From Streptomyces sp. ISL-36 (GTDB taxonomy: Bacteria; Actinomycetota; Actinomycetes; Streptomycetales; Streptomycetaceae): 38,849 bases of DNA. This document shows, one piece after another, positions 1 to 8,263 of this stretch. Position 1 is the stretch's first letter. The number at the start of each line of letters is the position of its first letter. The stretch is from the NCBI RefSeq assembly GCF_018614205.1, contig NZ_JAGGOS010000131.1, forward strand, positions 1 through 38,849, read 5' to 3'. The notes under the pieces were generated by a model that was not told the origin of the DNA, ran no database searches, and saw only the letters and a program-made list of their open reading frames with translations. A program made the translations under genes and the position numbers.

Positions 1-99
1 GGCTGGCTGCACACCTACAATCACCACCGCGGACACACCGCACTCGCAGGCAAAACACCCGCCAGCCGCGTCCCCAACCTCACAGGGCAATACACCTAG
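1..99 (+). mobile_element. 3' end of an IS481-type transposase (cut by the window edge)
   Basis: The first 99 bases read in frame as 32 residues ending at TAG. They contain the segment YNHHRGHTALAGKTPASRV and end in LTGQYT, which is the usual C-terminus of the rve/DDE integrase domain in actinobacterial IS481 elements. Only the tail is visible, so neither the catalytic DDE residues nor the outer end of the element can be checked. A strong hairpin starts 25 bp after the stop. No terminal inverted repeat was recognised between the stop and pssA. The copy may be intact outside the window. Confidence 0.8.
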
Positions 100-123
100 G
101 GATCGCACGCCGCCAGGCACGCG

Positions 124-163
124 GAAGGGCCCGGGTGCGTTCCTTCCCGCACCCGGGCCCTTC
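124..163. terminator. Perfect 16-bp hairpin, bidirectional terminator
   Basis: Arms 124-139 and 148-163 are exact complements around an 8-nt loop. The hairpin lies between the converging transposase and pssA genes, 15 bp past the end of pssA. There is no clear U-tract, as is common for streptomycete terminators. It probably stops transcription from both sides. Confidence 0.75.
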
Positions 164-178
164 TCCGTACACGTATCT

Positions 179-1051
179 CTACGGCACCTGAGCCGCACGT
201 GCCTCGCGGCTCTCGCGGCGGCTGCCGCGGAAGGTGTTCACCCGACGGGCGGTCGCGAAGAGGGGGATCACGGCGCCCATCACGACCTGCAGCGCGCAGC
301 CGGTCTGCAGCAGGAACTGTCCGCCCGGCGCGTCGAACGCCCAGGCCGCCAGCATGCCCATGGCTCCGACGATCCAGGCGAGCATCGCCACCGCGAGGAT
401 GCCCCGCGGCTTGGGGTACTCGACCCGGCTCACCATCAGCCAGGCGACACCGATGATCGCGAGCAGCGTCGGGATGAACGGCAGCTCAAGCAGCACGATC
501 GAGACCACCGTGAGCGCGCCGAAGGGGCTCGGCATGCCCTGGAACATGCCGTCCTTCAAGGTCACGCAGGAGAATCTCGCCAGCCGCAGCACCACCGCGA
601 GCAGCACCACGATCGCGGCCACCGCCGAGACCTTCTGCTGCGCGCCGGGCGTGACCATGCCGTACACGAGTACGAAGTAGGCCGGTGCCAGACCGAAGCT
701 GATCAGGTCCGAGAGGTTGTCCAGCTCCGCGCCCATCGGCGAGCTGCGCAGCTTGCGCGCCACGAGCCCGTCAAACAGGTCGAAGATCGCCGCGCACAGC
801 ATGAGGATCACGGCGGTGGCGGCGCTGTTGCGCGCCATGCCGGTCTCGTTGCTGCCGGTGAGGTGCGGGATGAGGATGCCGGTGGTGGTGAAGTACACCG
901 CCATGAATCCGCACGTGGCGTTACCGAGCGTGAGGGCGTCCGCTATGGACAGCCTCAACGACAGCGGCATCTCCTCGGCCTCTTCGGCAGCGGCCGCCTC
1001 CGCGTCGGCGACCCAGTCGGCGGCCCGGGTGTCGGGATCAATCACGGTCAA
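179..1051 (-). CDS. pssA: CDP-diacylglycerol--serine O-phosphatidyltransferase
   Basis: An integral membrane enzyme that makes phosphatidylserine from CDP-diacylglycerol and serine. The CDP-alcohol phosphotransferase signature is present as DG-xx-AR-x7-G-xxx-D-xxx-D (DGLVARKLRSSPMGAELD, then NLSD). Several hydrophobic segments follow, typical of the family, and the tail is basic. The chosen start is a TTG at 1051 with AGGGG about 9 nt upstream. A GTG at 1045 is the alternative. The N-terminus is acidic and Ala/Glu-rich before the conserved part begins at MPLSLRLSIADALTLGN. The start overlaps the end of psd by 14 bp, so the two genes are probably translationally coupled and supply successive steps to phosphatidylethanolamine. 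Confidence 0.9.
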   Translation of the reverse strand: MTVIDPDTRAADWVADAEAAAAEEAEEMPLSLRLSIADALTLGNATCGFMAVYFTTTGILIPHLTGSNETGMARNSAATAVILMLCAAIFDLFDGLVARKLRSSPMGAELDNLSDLISFGLAPAYFVLVYGMVTPGAQQKVSAVAAIVVLLAVVLRLARFSCVTLKDGMFQGMPSPFGALTVVSIVLLELPFIPTLLAIIGVAWLMVSRVEYPKPRGILAVAMLAWIVGAMGMLAAWAFDAPGGQFLLQTGCALQVVMGAVIPLFATARRVNTFRGSRRESREARAAQVP

Positions 1052-1694
1052 TGCGAGTCACCCCTGCGGTCGTGGTCTGACCGACCTCGACAGCGACGTC
1101 GACACCTTCCGGAAGGTAGATGTCAACGCGCGACCCGAAACGGATCAGACCGATACGCTCGCCCTGCTCGACCTTCGTCCCCTGCGGGATGTACGGCACG
1201 ATGCGGCGGGCCACGGCCCCCGCGATCTGCACCATCTCGATGTCGCCGAGCTCGGTGTCGAAGTGCCAGACAACGCGCTCGTTGTTCTCGCTCTCCTTGT
1301 TGAACGCCGGGACGAACCCGCCGGGGATGTGCTCCACGGACGTCACCGTGCCGGCCAGCGGCGCGCGGTTGACGTGGACGTTCAGCGGGCTCATGAAGAT
1401 GGCGACCCGGGTGCGTCCGTCCTTCCACGGCATGATGCTCTGCACCACTCCGTCGGCGGGCGAGATGACCCGGCCCTGAGCGATCTCACGCTCGGGGTCG
1501 CGGAAGAACCACAGCATGCCGGCCGCGAGCGCGGTGGTGGGCACGGCGATGGCCGCGGCACGCTTCGACGTGCGCGCGCGCACGAGGCTCAGCGCCGCGG
1601 TGGCGACGGTCGGCAGAAGCCACGGCGATGCTCCGCGCGCGAGGCGTACGCCGGCGAGGCTGTCGCGGTGTGCAGAGGTTTGGCTGTGGGGCAT
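1038..1694 (-). CDS. psd: Phosphatidylserine decarboxylase proenzyme (short PSD-A type)
   Basis: Decarboxylates phosphatidylserine to phosphatidylethanolamine at the membrane. At 218 aa it belongs to the short class of the family. The self-cleavage site is FGSRVDIYLP near the C-terminus: cleavage between Gly and Ser would turn the Ser into the pyruvoyl group. The conserved block SPADGVVQSI and the histidine-containing segment MSPLNVHVNRAP are present, and one or two hydrophobic segments lie near residues 20-55. The ATG at 1694 is chosen because GAAGG lies about 6 nt upstream; longer in-frame starts lack such support. It is first in a two-gene unit with pssA. Confidence 0.92.
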   Translation of the reverse strand: MPHSQTSAHRDSLAGVRLARGASPWLLPTVATAALSLVRARTSKRAAAIAVPTTALAAGMLWFFRDPEREIAQGRVISPADGVVQSIMPWKDGRTRVAIFMSPLNVHVNRAPLAGTVTSVEHIPGGFVPAFNKESENNERVVWHFDTELGDIEMVQIAGAVARRIVPYIPQGTKVEQGERIGLIRFGSRVDIYLPEGVDVAVEVGQTTTAGVTRIDRD

Positions 1695-1753
1695 GGATGA
1701 CCTTCGTAGCGGATGATGCCGCACTGGCAACGGGGGACGGCGGCTTTCCGGCG

Positions 1754-1777
1754 ATGCTATCGGTTGCGGGGCGCAAC
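1754..1777 (-). promoter_or_regulatory. Possible psd-pssA promoter with a small inverted repeat
   Basis: On the minus strand TAGCAT (1759-1754) resembles a -10 element about 60 nt before the psd ATG. Just upstream, GTTGCG-GGG-CGCAAC (1763-1777) forms a 6-bp inverted repeat where an operator could sit. A good -35 hexamer at 17 bp was not found, so this is tentative. Confidence 0.3.
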
Positions 1778-1863
1778 TGGGCAAGCCAGAAGCCGAGTCG
1801 GCGGCCGGAAGATGATGACAGGGTGTGATCTTCTTCGCGGCCGAATCGACTCAAACGCGACAA

Positions 1864-3069
1864 TCAACCCTGGAATCGGTACTCCTCGAGCAGCCGACGA
1901 CCAATGATCATTTTCTGGATCTCGGCGGTACCTTCACCGATGAGCAGCATCGGAGCCTCACGGTAGAGGCGCTCGATCTCGTACTCCTTCGAGAACCCGT
2001 ATCCGCCATGGATACGGAAGGCGTCCTCGACGACTTCCTTGCAGTATTCGGAGGCGAGGTACTTCGCCATCCCCGCTTCGAGGTCGTTTCGCTCCCCGGA
2101 GTCCTTTTTGCGCGCTGCGTTCACCATCATCGCATGAGCGGCCTCGACCTTGGTAGCCATTTCGGCCAGCTTGAACTGGATCGCCTGGTGCTGGGCGATC
2201 GGCTTGCCGAAAGTGTGACGTTGCTGGGCATACGAGACACCCAGTTCGAAGGCACGCTGAGCGACGCCACAGCCACGAGCCGCAACATTCACACGGCCCA
2301 CTTCCACGCCGTCCATCATTTGGTAAAACCCTCGGCCGGTGGTCCCGCCGAGCACCCGATTGGCCGGAATGCGCAGTCCGTCCATGATGAGCTCGGTCGT
2401 GTCGACGCCCTTGTAACCCATCTTGTCGATCTTCCCGGGGATGGTGAGGCCGGGGCGGACCTCTCCGAAGCCGGGCTCCTTCTCGACGAGGAAGGTCGTC
2501 ATCGACTTGTGGGGGGCGGTGCCCTCCGGGTGTCCTTCGTCACTTCGGACGAGAACGGCGACCAGGTTGGACGTCCCACCGTTCGTCAGCCACATCTTCT
2601 GGCCGTTGAGGACGTACTCGTCGCCGTCCTTGACCGCCTTGGACGTGATGGCCGACACGTCCGAGCCGAGGGCCGGCTCCGACATGGAGAACGCGCCGCG
2701 CGTCTCGCCGGCCGCCATCCGGGGAAGGAAGTACTCCTTCTGCTCCTGGGTGCCGTGCTGCTTGAGCATGTACGCCACGATGAAGTGCGTGTTGATGATG
2801 CCGGAGACCGACATCCAGCCGCGGGCGATCTCCTCCACGCACAGCGCGTAGGTGAGCAGCGACTCACCCAGGCCCCCGTACTCCTCGGGGATCATCAGAC
2901 CGAAGACGCCGAGCTCCTTGAGCCCGTCGACGATCTCCTGGGGGTACTCGTCGCGGTGCTCCAGCTCCGTCGCGACCGGGATGATCTCCTTGTCGACGAA
3001 GTCCCGGACGGTGGAGAGGATCTCCTGCTGCACATCGGTCAGACCATGGGTCTGGGCGAGTCGCGCCAT
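1864..3069 (-). CDS. Acyl-CoA dehydrogenase, probable methylsuccinyl-CoA dehydrogenase of the EMC pathway
   Basis: An FAD flavoenzyme of the acyl-CoA dehydrogenase superfamily, 401 aa. The C-terminal block GEGTAEIQKMIIGRRLL places a Glu (about E379) where MCAD and SCAD carry the catalytic base. The FAD and substrate segments (MSEPALGSDVSAI, MWLTNGGTSN, RIHGGYGFSKEYEIERLYREA) are intact. As the last gene after ccr, meaA, lyase and hydratase, its likely substrate is (2S)-methylsuccinyl-CoA, which it would oxidise to mesaconyl-CoA. The ATG at 3069 lies 2 nt after the upstream stop, so longer in-frame extensions are rejected. The length is that of an ordinary acyl-CoA dehydrogenase, shorter than the proteobacterial Mcd enzymes as I remember them (about 550 aa). 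The substrate is assigned from context only. Confidence 0.85.
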   Translation of the reverse strand: MARLAQTHGLTDVQQEILSTVRDFVDKEIIPVATELEHRDEYPQEIVDGLKELGVFGLMIPEEYGGLGESLLTYALCVEEIARGWMSVSGIINTHFIVAYMLKQHGTQEQKEYFLPRMAAGETRGAFSMSEPALGSDVSAITSKAVKDGDEYVLNGQKMWLTNGGTSNLVAVLVRSDEGHPEGTAPHKSMTTFLVEKEPGFGEVRPGLTIPGKIDKMGYKGVDTTELIMDGLRIPANRVLGGTTGRGFYQMMDGVEVGRVNVAARGCGVAQRAFELGVSYAQQRHTFGKPIAQHQAIQFKLAEMATKVEAAHAMMVNAARKKDSGERNDLEAGMAKYLASEYCKEVVEDAFRIHGGYGFSKEYEIERLYREAPMLLIGEGTAEIQKMIIGRRLLEEYRFQG

Positions 3070-3071
3070 GA

Positions 3072-3650
3072 CTACTTCTCCGACTTCTTGGAGGGCTCGA
3101 TCAGCTCGGAACCAGGGGTGTCGCCCTTGGGCGTCGTTTGAGGGTGGTGGTGGGAGACGGGCGGGCGGCCGGGCTGCTCGCCGCCGCGCTCCTTGATGTA
3201 CGTCTCGGTGGGGACCATCACCTTGCGGCGGAAGACGCACACGAGGGTGCCGTCCTGCTTGTAGCCCTTGGTCTCGACGTAGACGATGCCGCGGTCGTTC
3301 TTCGACTTCGACGGGGTCTTGTCGAGGACCGTGGTCTCGCCGTAGATGGTGTCGCCGTGGAAGGTCGGCGCGACGTGGCGCAGCGACTCGATCTCCAGGT
3401 TGGCGATCGCCTTGCCCGAGACGTCCGGGACGGACATGCCGAGCAGCAGCGAGTAGATGTAGTTGCCGACGACGACGTTCTTGCCGAAATCCGTCGTGTT
3501 CTCGGCGTAGTTGACGTCCATGTGGAGCGGGTGGTGGTTCATCGTCAGCAGGCAGAAGAGGTGGTCGTCGTACTCCGTGACCGTCTTTCCGGGCCAGTGC
3601 TTGTAGACGGCGCCGACTTCGAACTCTTCGTAGGTGCGGCCGAACTGCAT
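3072..3650 (-). CDS. MaoC-like hydratase, probable mesaconyl-CoA hydratase of the EMC pathway
   Basis: A single hot-dog (MaoC) domain of 192 aa. By position it would hydrate mesaconyl-CoA to beta-methylmalyl-CoA. The hydratase motif reads NHHPLHMD, with N38 at the place of the usual catalytic Asp and H43 at the usual His. The C-terminal 35 residues are a Pro/Lys/His-rich tail without domain features. The ATG at 3650 has GGAGG about 10 nt upstream and begins 5 nt after the lyase stop. The dehydrogenase gene follows 2 nt after this stop. The known proteobacterial enzyme is about twice as long, with two hot-dog halves, so this form may work as a dimer. Confidence 0.82.
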   Translation of the reverse strand: MQFGRTYEEFEVGAVYKHWPGKTVTEYDDHLFCLLTMNHHPLHMDVNYAENTTDFGKNVVVGNYIYSLLLGMSVPDVSGKAIANLEIESLRHVAPTFHGDTIYGETTVLDKTPSKSKNDRGIVYVETKGYKQDGTLVCVFRRKVMVPTETYIKERGGEQPGRPPVSHHHPQTTPKGDTPGSELIEPSKKSEK

Positions 3651-3655
3651 GGGAC

Positions 3656-4618
3656 TCAGGCCTCCGGGATCTCGAACTTGGTGGTGCGCTGCATACCGGC
3701 GGCGCGGCCCTTGCCGGAGATGACCAGGGCCATCTTGCGGCTGGCCTCGTCGATCATCTCGTCGCCGAGCATGGCCGAGCCCTTCTTGCCGCCGGCCTCG
3801 GAGGTGTAGTAGTCGTACGCGTCCAGGATCAGCTCGGCGTGGTCGAAGTCCTCCTGCGAGGGGGAGAAGATCTCGTTCGCCGCGGCGACCTGGTCCGGGT
3901 GCAGCACCCACTTGCCGTCGAAGCCGAGGGCGGCGGCGCGCCGCGCGACGGCCTGGTAGCCCTCCGGGTTACGGATCTGCAGGTAGGGGCCGTCGATCGC
4001 CTGGAGGTTGTTGGCGCGGGCGGCCATCAGGATCTTCATCAGAATGTAGTGGTAGGCGTCGGCGTCGTAGCCGGGCGGCTGCTCGCCGACGACCAGCGAC
4101 TTCATGTTGATGGAGGCCATGAAGTCGGCCGGGCCGAAGATGATCGTCTCGACACGCGGGGAGGCCGTGGCGATCGCGTTGACGTTGTTGAGGCCCTGGG
4201 CGTTCTCGATCTGCGCCTCGATGCCGATCTTGCCGACCTCGAAGCCCATCGTCTTCTCGATCTGCGTCAGCAGGAGGTCGAGCGCCACGATCTGCTGGGC
4301 GTCCTGGACCTTCGGCAGCATGATGCAGTCGAGGTTCTGGCCGGCGCCCTCGACGACGGTGACGACGTCACGGTACGTCCAGTGGGTCGTCCAGTCGTTG
4401 ACCCGCACGACCCGCGTCTTGCCGGTCCAGTCGCCCTCGTTGAGGAACTTCACGATGGTGTGCCGCGCCTCGGGCTTCGCGAGCGGCGCGCAGGCGTCCT
4501 CCAGGTCCAGGAAGACCTGGTCCGCGGCGAGGCCCTGGGCCTTCTCCAGGAAGCGCGGGTTGGAGCCGGGGACGGCGAGGCAGGAGCGGCGCGGCCGGAG
4601 CCGGTTCACGGTCGTCAT
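3656..4618 (-). CDS. HpcH/HpaI-CitE family lyase, probable L-malyl-CoA/beta-methylmalyl-CoA lyase
   Basis: A 320-aa TIM-barrel lyase of the CitE/HpcH superfamily. It would cleave beta-methylmalyl-CoA to glyoxylate and propionyl-CoA, using a divalent metal. Visible family features are the N-terminal RSCLAVPGSNPRF (CoA/phosphate contact), DLEDACAP, the metal-ligand Glu region GIEAQIENAQGLNNV and the metal-ligand Asp in FGPADFMASIN. HPDQV in the last third is also typical. The start overlaps the meaA stop as ATGA (4615-4618), which indicates translational coupling. Operon context separates it from citrate lyase beta subunits, since no alpha or gamma subunit is nearby. Confidence 0.87.
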   Translation of the reverse strand: MTTVNRLRPRRSCLAVPGSNPRFLEKAQGLAADQVFLDLEDACAPLAKPEARHTIVKFLNEGDWTGKTRVVRVNDWTTHWTYRDVVTVVEGAGQNLDCIMLPKVQDAQQIVALDLLLTQIEKTMGFEVGKIGIEAQIENAQGLNNVNAIATASPRVETIIFGPADFMASINMKSLVVGEQPPGYDADAYHYILMKILMAARANNLQAIDGPYLQIRNPEGYQAVARRAAALGFDGKWVLHPDQVAAANEIFSPSQEDFDHAELILDAYDYYTSEAGGKKGSAMLGDEMIDEASRKMALVISGKGRAAGMQRTTKFEIPEA

Positions 4619-6636
4619 GCGGGGACCTCCGTACTTTCGAGGGGGCTGAGCTTGTTGGCTTTCCGGATCTCGTCGACGATACGGCCGATGATCTCGGTGA
4701 TACCGAAGTCCTTCGGTGTGAAGACGGCGGCCACTCCCGCGCGCTTCAGTTCTGCGGCGTCGGCGTTCGGGATGATTCCACCGACGATGACCGGAATATC
4801 GGCCGCGCCCGCCTCCCGGAGGCGGTCGAGGACGTCCGGGACCAGCTCGGCGTGCGAGCCGGAGAGGATCGACAGGCCCACGCAGTGCACGTCCTCGGCG
4901 AGGGCCGCGTTGACGATCTGCTCGGGCGTCAGCCGGATCCCCTGGTAGACCACCTCGAAACCGGCGTCACGCGCGCGTACCGCGATCTGCTCGGCTCCGT
5001 TGGAGTGCCCGTCCAGGCCCGGCTTGCCCACCAGCAGCCGCAGCCGCCCCGAGCCCAGCTCGGCGGCGGTGCGCGCCACCTTGTCCCGTACGAGAGCCAG
5101 CGGCGTGCCCTCCTCGGCGGTCACGGCGACCGGGGCCGAGGAGACACCGGTCGGGGCGCGGAACTCGCCGAAGACGTCCCGCAGCGCCCAGGACCACTCG
5201 CCGGTGGTGACGCCGGCCCGCGCGCACTCCAGCGTGGCGGCGAACAGATTGCCGTCCCCGGCCGCGGTCGCCTTCAGGGCGGCCAGCGACTCCTGGGCAC
5301 GGGCCTCGTCGCGGTTGTCGCGCCACTCGTGGAGCTTGGCCACGACCTTGGCCTCGTTGGCCGGGTCGACCGTCATGATCGCCGTGTCGAGGTCCGCGGT
5401 GAGCGGGTTCTCCTCGGTCGACTGGAAGATGTTGACGCCGACGATCTTCTCCTCGCCGGCCTCGATCCGGGCGCGCCGCTCCGCGTGCGAGGAGACCAGC
5501 TGCGACTTGAGGTAGCCGGACTCGACGGCGGCCATCGCACCGCCCATCTCCTGGATCCGGTCGATCTCGGCCAGGCACTCCTCCATGAGGGAGTCGACCT
5601 TCGCCTCGATGACGTGCGACCCGGCGAAGATGTCCTCGTACTCCAGCAGATCCGACTCGTGTGCGAGGACCTGCTGGATACGGAGCGACCACTGCTGGTC
5701 CCACGGGCGGGGCAGGCCGAGCGCCTCGTTCCAGGCGGGCAGCTGGACGGCGCGCGCGCGGGCGTCCTTGGAGAGCGTCACGGCCAGCATCTCCAGGACG
5801 ATGCGCTGGACGTTGTTCTCCGGCTGGGCCTCGGTCAGGCCGAGCGAGTTGACCTGGACGCCGTAGCGGAACCGCCGCTGCTTGGCGTCCTCGATGCCGT
5901 ACCGCTCGCGCGTGACCTTGTCCCAGATGCGGCCGAACGCCCGCATCTTGCACATCTCCTCGACGAACCGGACACCCGCGTTCACGAAGAAGGAGATCCG
6001 GGCGACGACTTCGCCCTTGCGGTCCTCCGGGATCTGGCCGGAGGCGAACACCGCGTCGAGCACGGCGATCGCGGTGGACATCGCGTACGAGATCTCCTGG
6101 ACCGGAGTGGCCCCCGCCTCCTGCAGGTGGTAGCTGCAGATGTTGATCGGGTTCCACTTCGGGATGTTGTTCACCGTGTAGGTGATCATGTCCGTCGTGA
6201 GGCGGAGCGACGGGCCGGGCGGGAAGACGTGCGTCCCGCGCGACAGGTACTCCTTCACGATGTCGTTCTGGGTGGTGCCCTGGAGCTTGGTGACGTCCGC
6301 GCCCTGCTCCTCCGCGACCACCTGATAGAGCGCCAGAAGCCACATGGCCGTGGCGTTGATCGTCATCGAGGTGTTCATCTGCTCCAGGGGAATGTCCTGG
6401 AACAGCCGGCGCATGTCACCGAGGTGCGAGACCGGGACCCCGACCCGGCCGACCTCGCCGCGGGCGAGGATGTGGTCGGGGTCGTAGCCGGTCTGCGTCG
6501 GCAGGTCGAAGGCGACCGAGAGACCGGTCTGACCCTTGGCGAGGTTGCGCCGGTACAGCTCGTTGGACGCCTCGGCGGTCGAGTGACCGGCGTACGTCCG
6601 CATGAGCCACGGCCGGTCCTTCTGGCGCTCAGTCAT
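4615..6636 (-). CDS. meaA: Ethylmalonyl-CoA mutase (MeaA-type, coenzyme B12-dependent)
   Basis: A single-chain B12 mutase of 673 aa that rearranges (2R)-ethylmalonyl-CoA to (2S)-methylsuccinyl-CoA. The N-terminal TIM barrel starts with the characteristic RPWLMRTYAGHSTAEASN and includes LPTQTGYDPDH. The C-terminal cobalamin domain has the base-off motif D542-x-H544-xx-G547, followed by SILSGSHAEL and VIVGGIIP. It is shorter than the methylmalonyl-CoA mutase large subunit and needs no small subunit. It sits 14 nt after ccr and overlaps the lyase gene by 4 nt. The adjacent ccr product would be its substrate source after epimerisation; no epimerase gene is in the window. No B12 riboswitch was recognised upstream of the operon. 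Confidence 0.95.
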   Translation of the reverse strand: MTERQKDRPWLMRTYAGHSTAEASNELYRRNLAKGQTGLSVAFDLPTQTGYDPDHILARGEVGRVGVPVSHLGDMRRLFQDIPLEQMNTSMTINATAMWLLALYQVVAEEQGADVTKLQGTTQNDIVKEYLSRGTHVFPPGPSLRLTTDMITYTVNNIPKWNPINICSYHLQEAGATPVQEISYAMSTAIAVLDAVFASGQIPEDRKGEVVARISFFVNAGVRFVEEMCKMRAFGRIWDKVTRERYGIEDAKQRRFRYGVQVNSLGLTEAQPENNVQRIVLEMLAVTLSKDARARAVQLPAWNEALGLPRPWDQQWSLRIQQVLAHESDLLEYEDIFAGSHVIEAKVDSLMEECLAEIDRIQEMGGAMAAVESGYLKSQLVSSHAERRARIEAGEEKIVGVNIFQSTEENPLTADLDTAIMTVDPANEAKVVAKLHEWRDNRDEARAQESLAALKATAAGDGNLFAATLECARAGVTTGEWSWALRDVFGEFRAPTGVSSAPVAVTAEEGTPLALVRDKVARTAAELGSGRLRLLVGKPGLDGHSNGAEQIAVRARDAGFEVVYQGIRLTPEQIVNAALAEDVHCVGLSILSGSHAELVPDVLDRLREAGAADIPVIVGGIIPNADAAELKRAGVAAVFTPKDFGITEIIGRIVDEIRKANKLSPLESTEVPA

Positions 6637-6650
6637 GTGGGATCCCGGGA

Positions 6651-7988
6651 TCAGATGTTACGGAAGCGGTTGATGGCGTCGATGTGCTTCGCGCGCATCT
6701 CCGGGTCGCGCACGCCCAGCCCCTCCTCGGGCGCGAGCGCGAGAACGCCGACCTTGCCCTGGTGGAGGTTGCGGTGGACGTCGTGGGCGGCCTGACCGGT
6801 GTCCTCCAGGGAGTAGACCTTGGAGAGGGTCGGGTGGATCTTGCCCTTGGCCACCAGGCGGTTGGCCTCCCACGCCTCGCGGTAGTTGGCGAAGTGCGAG
6901 CCGATGATCCGCTTCAGGGACATCCACAGGTAGCGGTTGTCGTACTCGTGCATGTAGCCCGAGGTCGAGGCGCAGGTGGTGATGGTGCCGCCCTTGCGGG
7001 TGACGTACACGCTCGCGCCGAAGGTCTCGCGGCCCGGGTGCTCGAAGACGATGTCGATGTCCTCGCCGCCGGTGAGCTCGCGGATGCGCTTGCCGAAGCG
7101 CTTCCACTCCTTCGGGTCCTGGGTGTGCTCGTCCTTCCAGAACTTGTAGCCCTCGGCGTTGCGGTCGATGATCGCCTCGGCGCCCATCGAGCGGCAGATG
7201 TCCGCCTTCTGGTCGCTGGAGACGACACAGATCGGGTTGGCGCCTCCGGCCAGCGCGAACTGGGTGGCGTACGAGCCGAGCCCGCCGCTAGCGCCCCAGA
7301 TCAGGACGTTGTCGCCCTGCTTCATGCCGGCGCCGTTGCGGGAGACGAGCTGGCGGTACGCGGTGGAGTTGACCAGGCCGGGGGCCGCGGCCTCCTCCCA
7401 GCTCAGGTGGTCGGGCTTCGGCATCAGCTGGTTGGACTTGACGAGCGCGATCTCGGCCAGGCCGCCGAAGTTGGTCTCGAAGCCCCAGATGCGCTGTTCG
7501 GGGTCGAGCATCGTGTCGTTGTGTCCGTCGGAGGACTCCAGCTCGACCGAGAGGCAGTGCGCGACGACCTCGTCGCCGGGCTTCCACGAGTTCACGCCGG
7601 GACCGGTGCGCAGGACCACGCCCGCGAGGTCGGAGCCGATGATGTGGTACGGCAGGTCGTGACGCTTGCTGAGGTCGCTGAGCCTGCCGTAGCGCTCCAG
7701 GAACCCGAAGGTCGACACCGGCTCGAAGATCGAGGTCCAGACCGAGTTGTAGTTCACGGAGCTGGCCATGACGGCCACCAGGGCTTCGCCGGGGCCGAGC
7801 TCGGGCAGGGCCACGTCGTCGAGGTGGAGCGACTTGCGGGGGTCCTTCTCGCGGCTGGGGAGACCGGCGAACATCTCGGTCTCGTCCTTGTGCACGGTCA
7901 CCGCGCGGTAGGACTCGGGGAGCTTGATGTTGGCGAAGTCGGCGGACGTGGACTCCGGCGACTGGATCGCGTCCAGGATTTCCTTCAC
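6651..7988 (-). CDS. ccr: Crotonyl-CoA carboxylase/reductase
   Basis: An MDR-fold NADPH enzyme of 445 aa that reduces crotonyl-CoA and fixes CO2, giving ethylmalonyl-CoA for the EMC pathway and for polyketide extender units. The Rossmann motif is WGASGGLGSYATQF. The four residues reported to hold CO2 in the Kitasatospora setae enzyme are all present at the same numbers here: N81, F170, E171 and H365. The GTG start at 7988 has GGAGG about 8 nt upstream. It is the first gene of the five-gene operon running to 1864. A promoter candidate lies some 270 nt upstream, leaving a long leader. Confidence 0.97.
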   Translation of the reverse strand: MKEILDAIQSPESTSADFANIKLPESYRAVTVHKDETEMFAGLPSREKDPRKSLHLDDVALPELGPGEALVAVMASSVNYNSVWTSIFEPVSTFGFLERYGRLSDLSKRHDLPYHIIGSDLAGVVLRTGPGVNSWKPGDEVVAHCLSVELESSDGHNDTMLDPEQRIWGFETNFGGLAEIALVKSNQLMPKPDHLSWEEAAAPGLVNSTAYRQLVSRNGAGMKQGDNVLIWGASGGLGSYATQFALAGGANPICVVSSDQKADICRSMGAEAIIDRNAEGYKFWKDEHTQDPKEWKRFGKRIRELTGGEDIDIVFEHPGRETFGASVYVTRKGGTITTCASTSGYMHEYDNRYLWMSLKRIIGSHFANYREAWEANRLVAKGKIHPTLSKVYSLEDTGQAAHDVHRNLHQGKVGVLALAPEEGLGVRDPEMRAKHIDAINRFRNI

Positions 7989-8263
7989 GGGTGTGCCTCC
8001 GGCGGTGCGGCGTCCGAGGGGGACGCTGAGGGGTTACGTCTGGGGTGCTGCTGTGGAGGTGTGCCGTCGGTTCGGCGGGTGGTGCGGTGGCGGCGCCGAC
8101 TCCGCTTCGCTCGGCCTCTGCTCGTGACAGAGGTGCTGAGGAAGCACAGCGTGCGGCGCTGAGGGTGCCTGTGACGCAGGCGTCCGGGCGCACAATCACG
8201 ATCGCTTGTGGGGACAGCCGGCGCACGAGGAGATCTCTGCGCGCCGGCCGCCCGGACAACATC
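7989..8263 (-). other. Long untranslated leader of the ccr operon (predicted)
   Basis: About 270 bases between the promoter candidate and the ccr GTG, with no convincing gene on either strand. The transcript could fold locally, for example around the GCCGGC/GCGCACG-rich stretch at 8218-8250. I could not match it to any known riboswitch; in particular the B12-box sequence is not visible. Confidence 0.4.

Noticed and set aside
1825..3141. 438-codon open frame on the plus strand
   Set aside because: It is antisense to the acyl-CoA dehydrogenase gene and arises from GC-rich third positions. It lacks any family pattern.
4852..6795. 647-codon open frame opposite meaA
   Set aside because: A shadow of meaA with Arg/Leu/Asp/Val-heavy composition and no domain; meaA itself is unmistakable.
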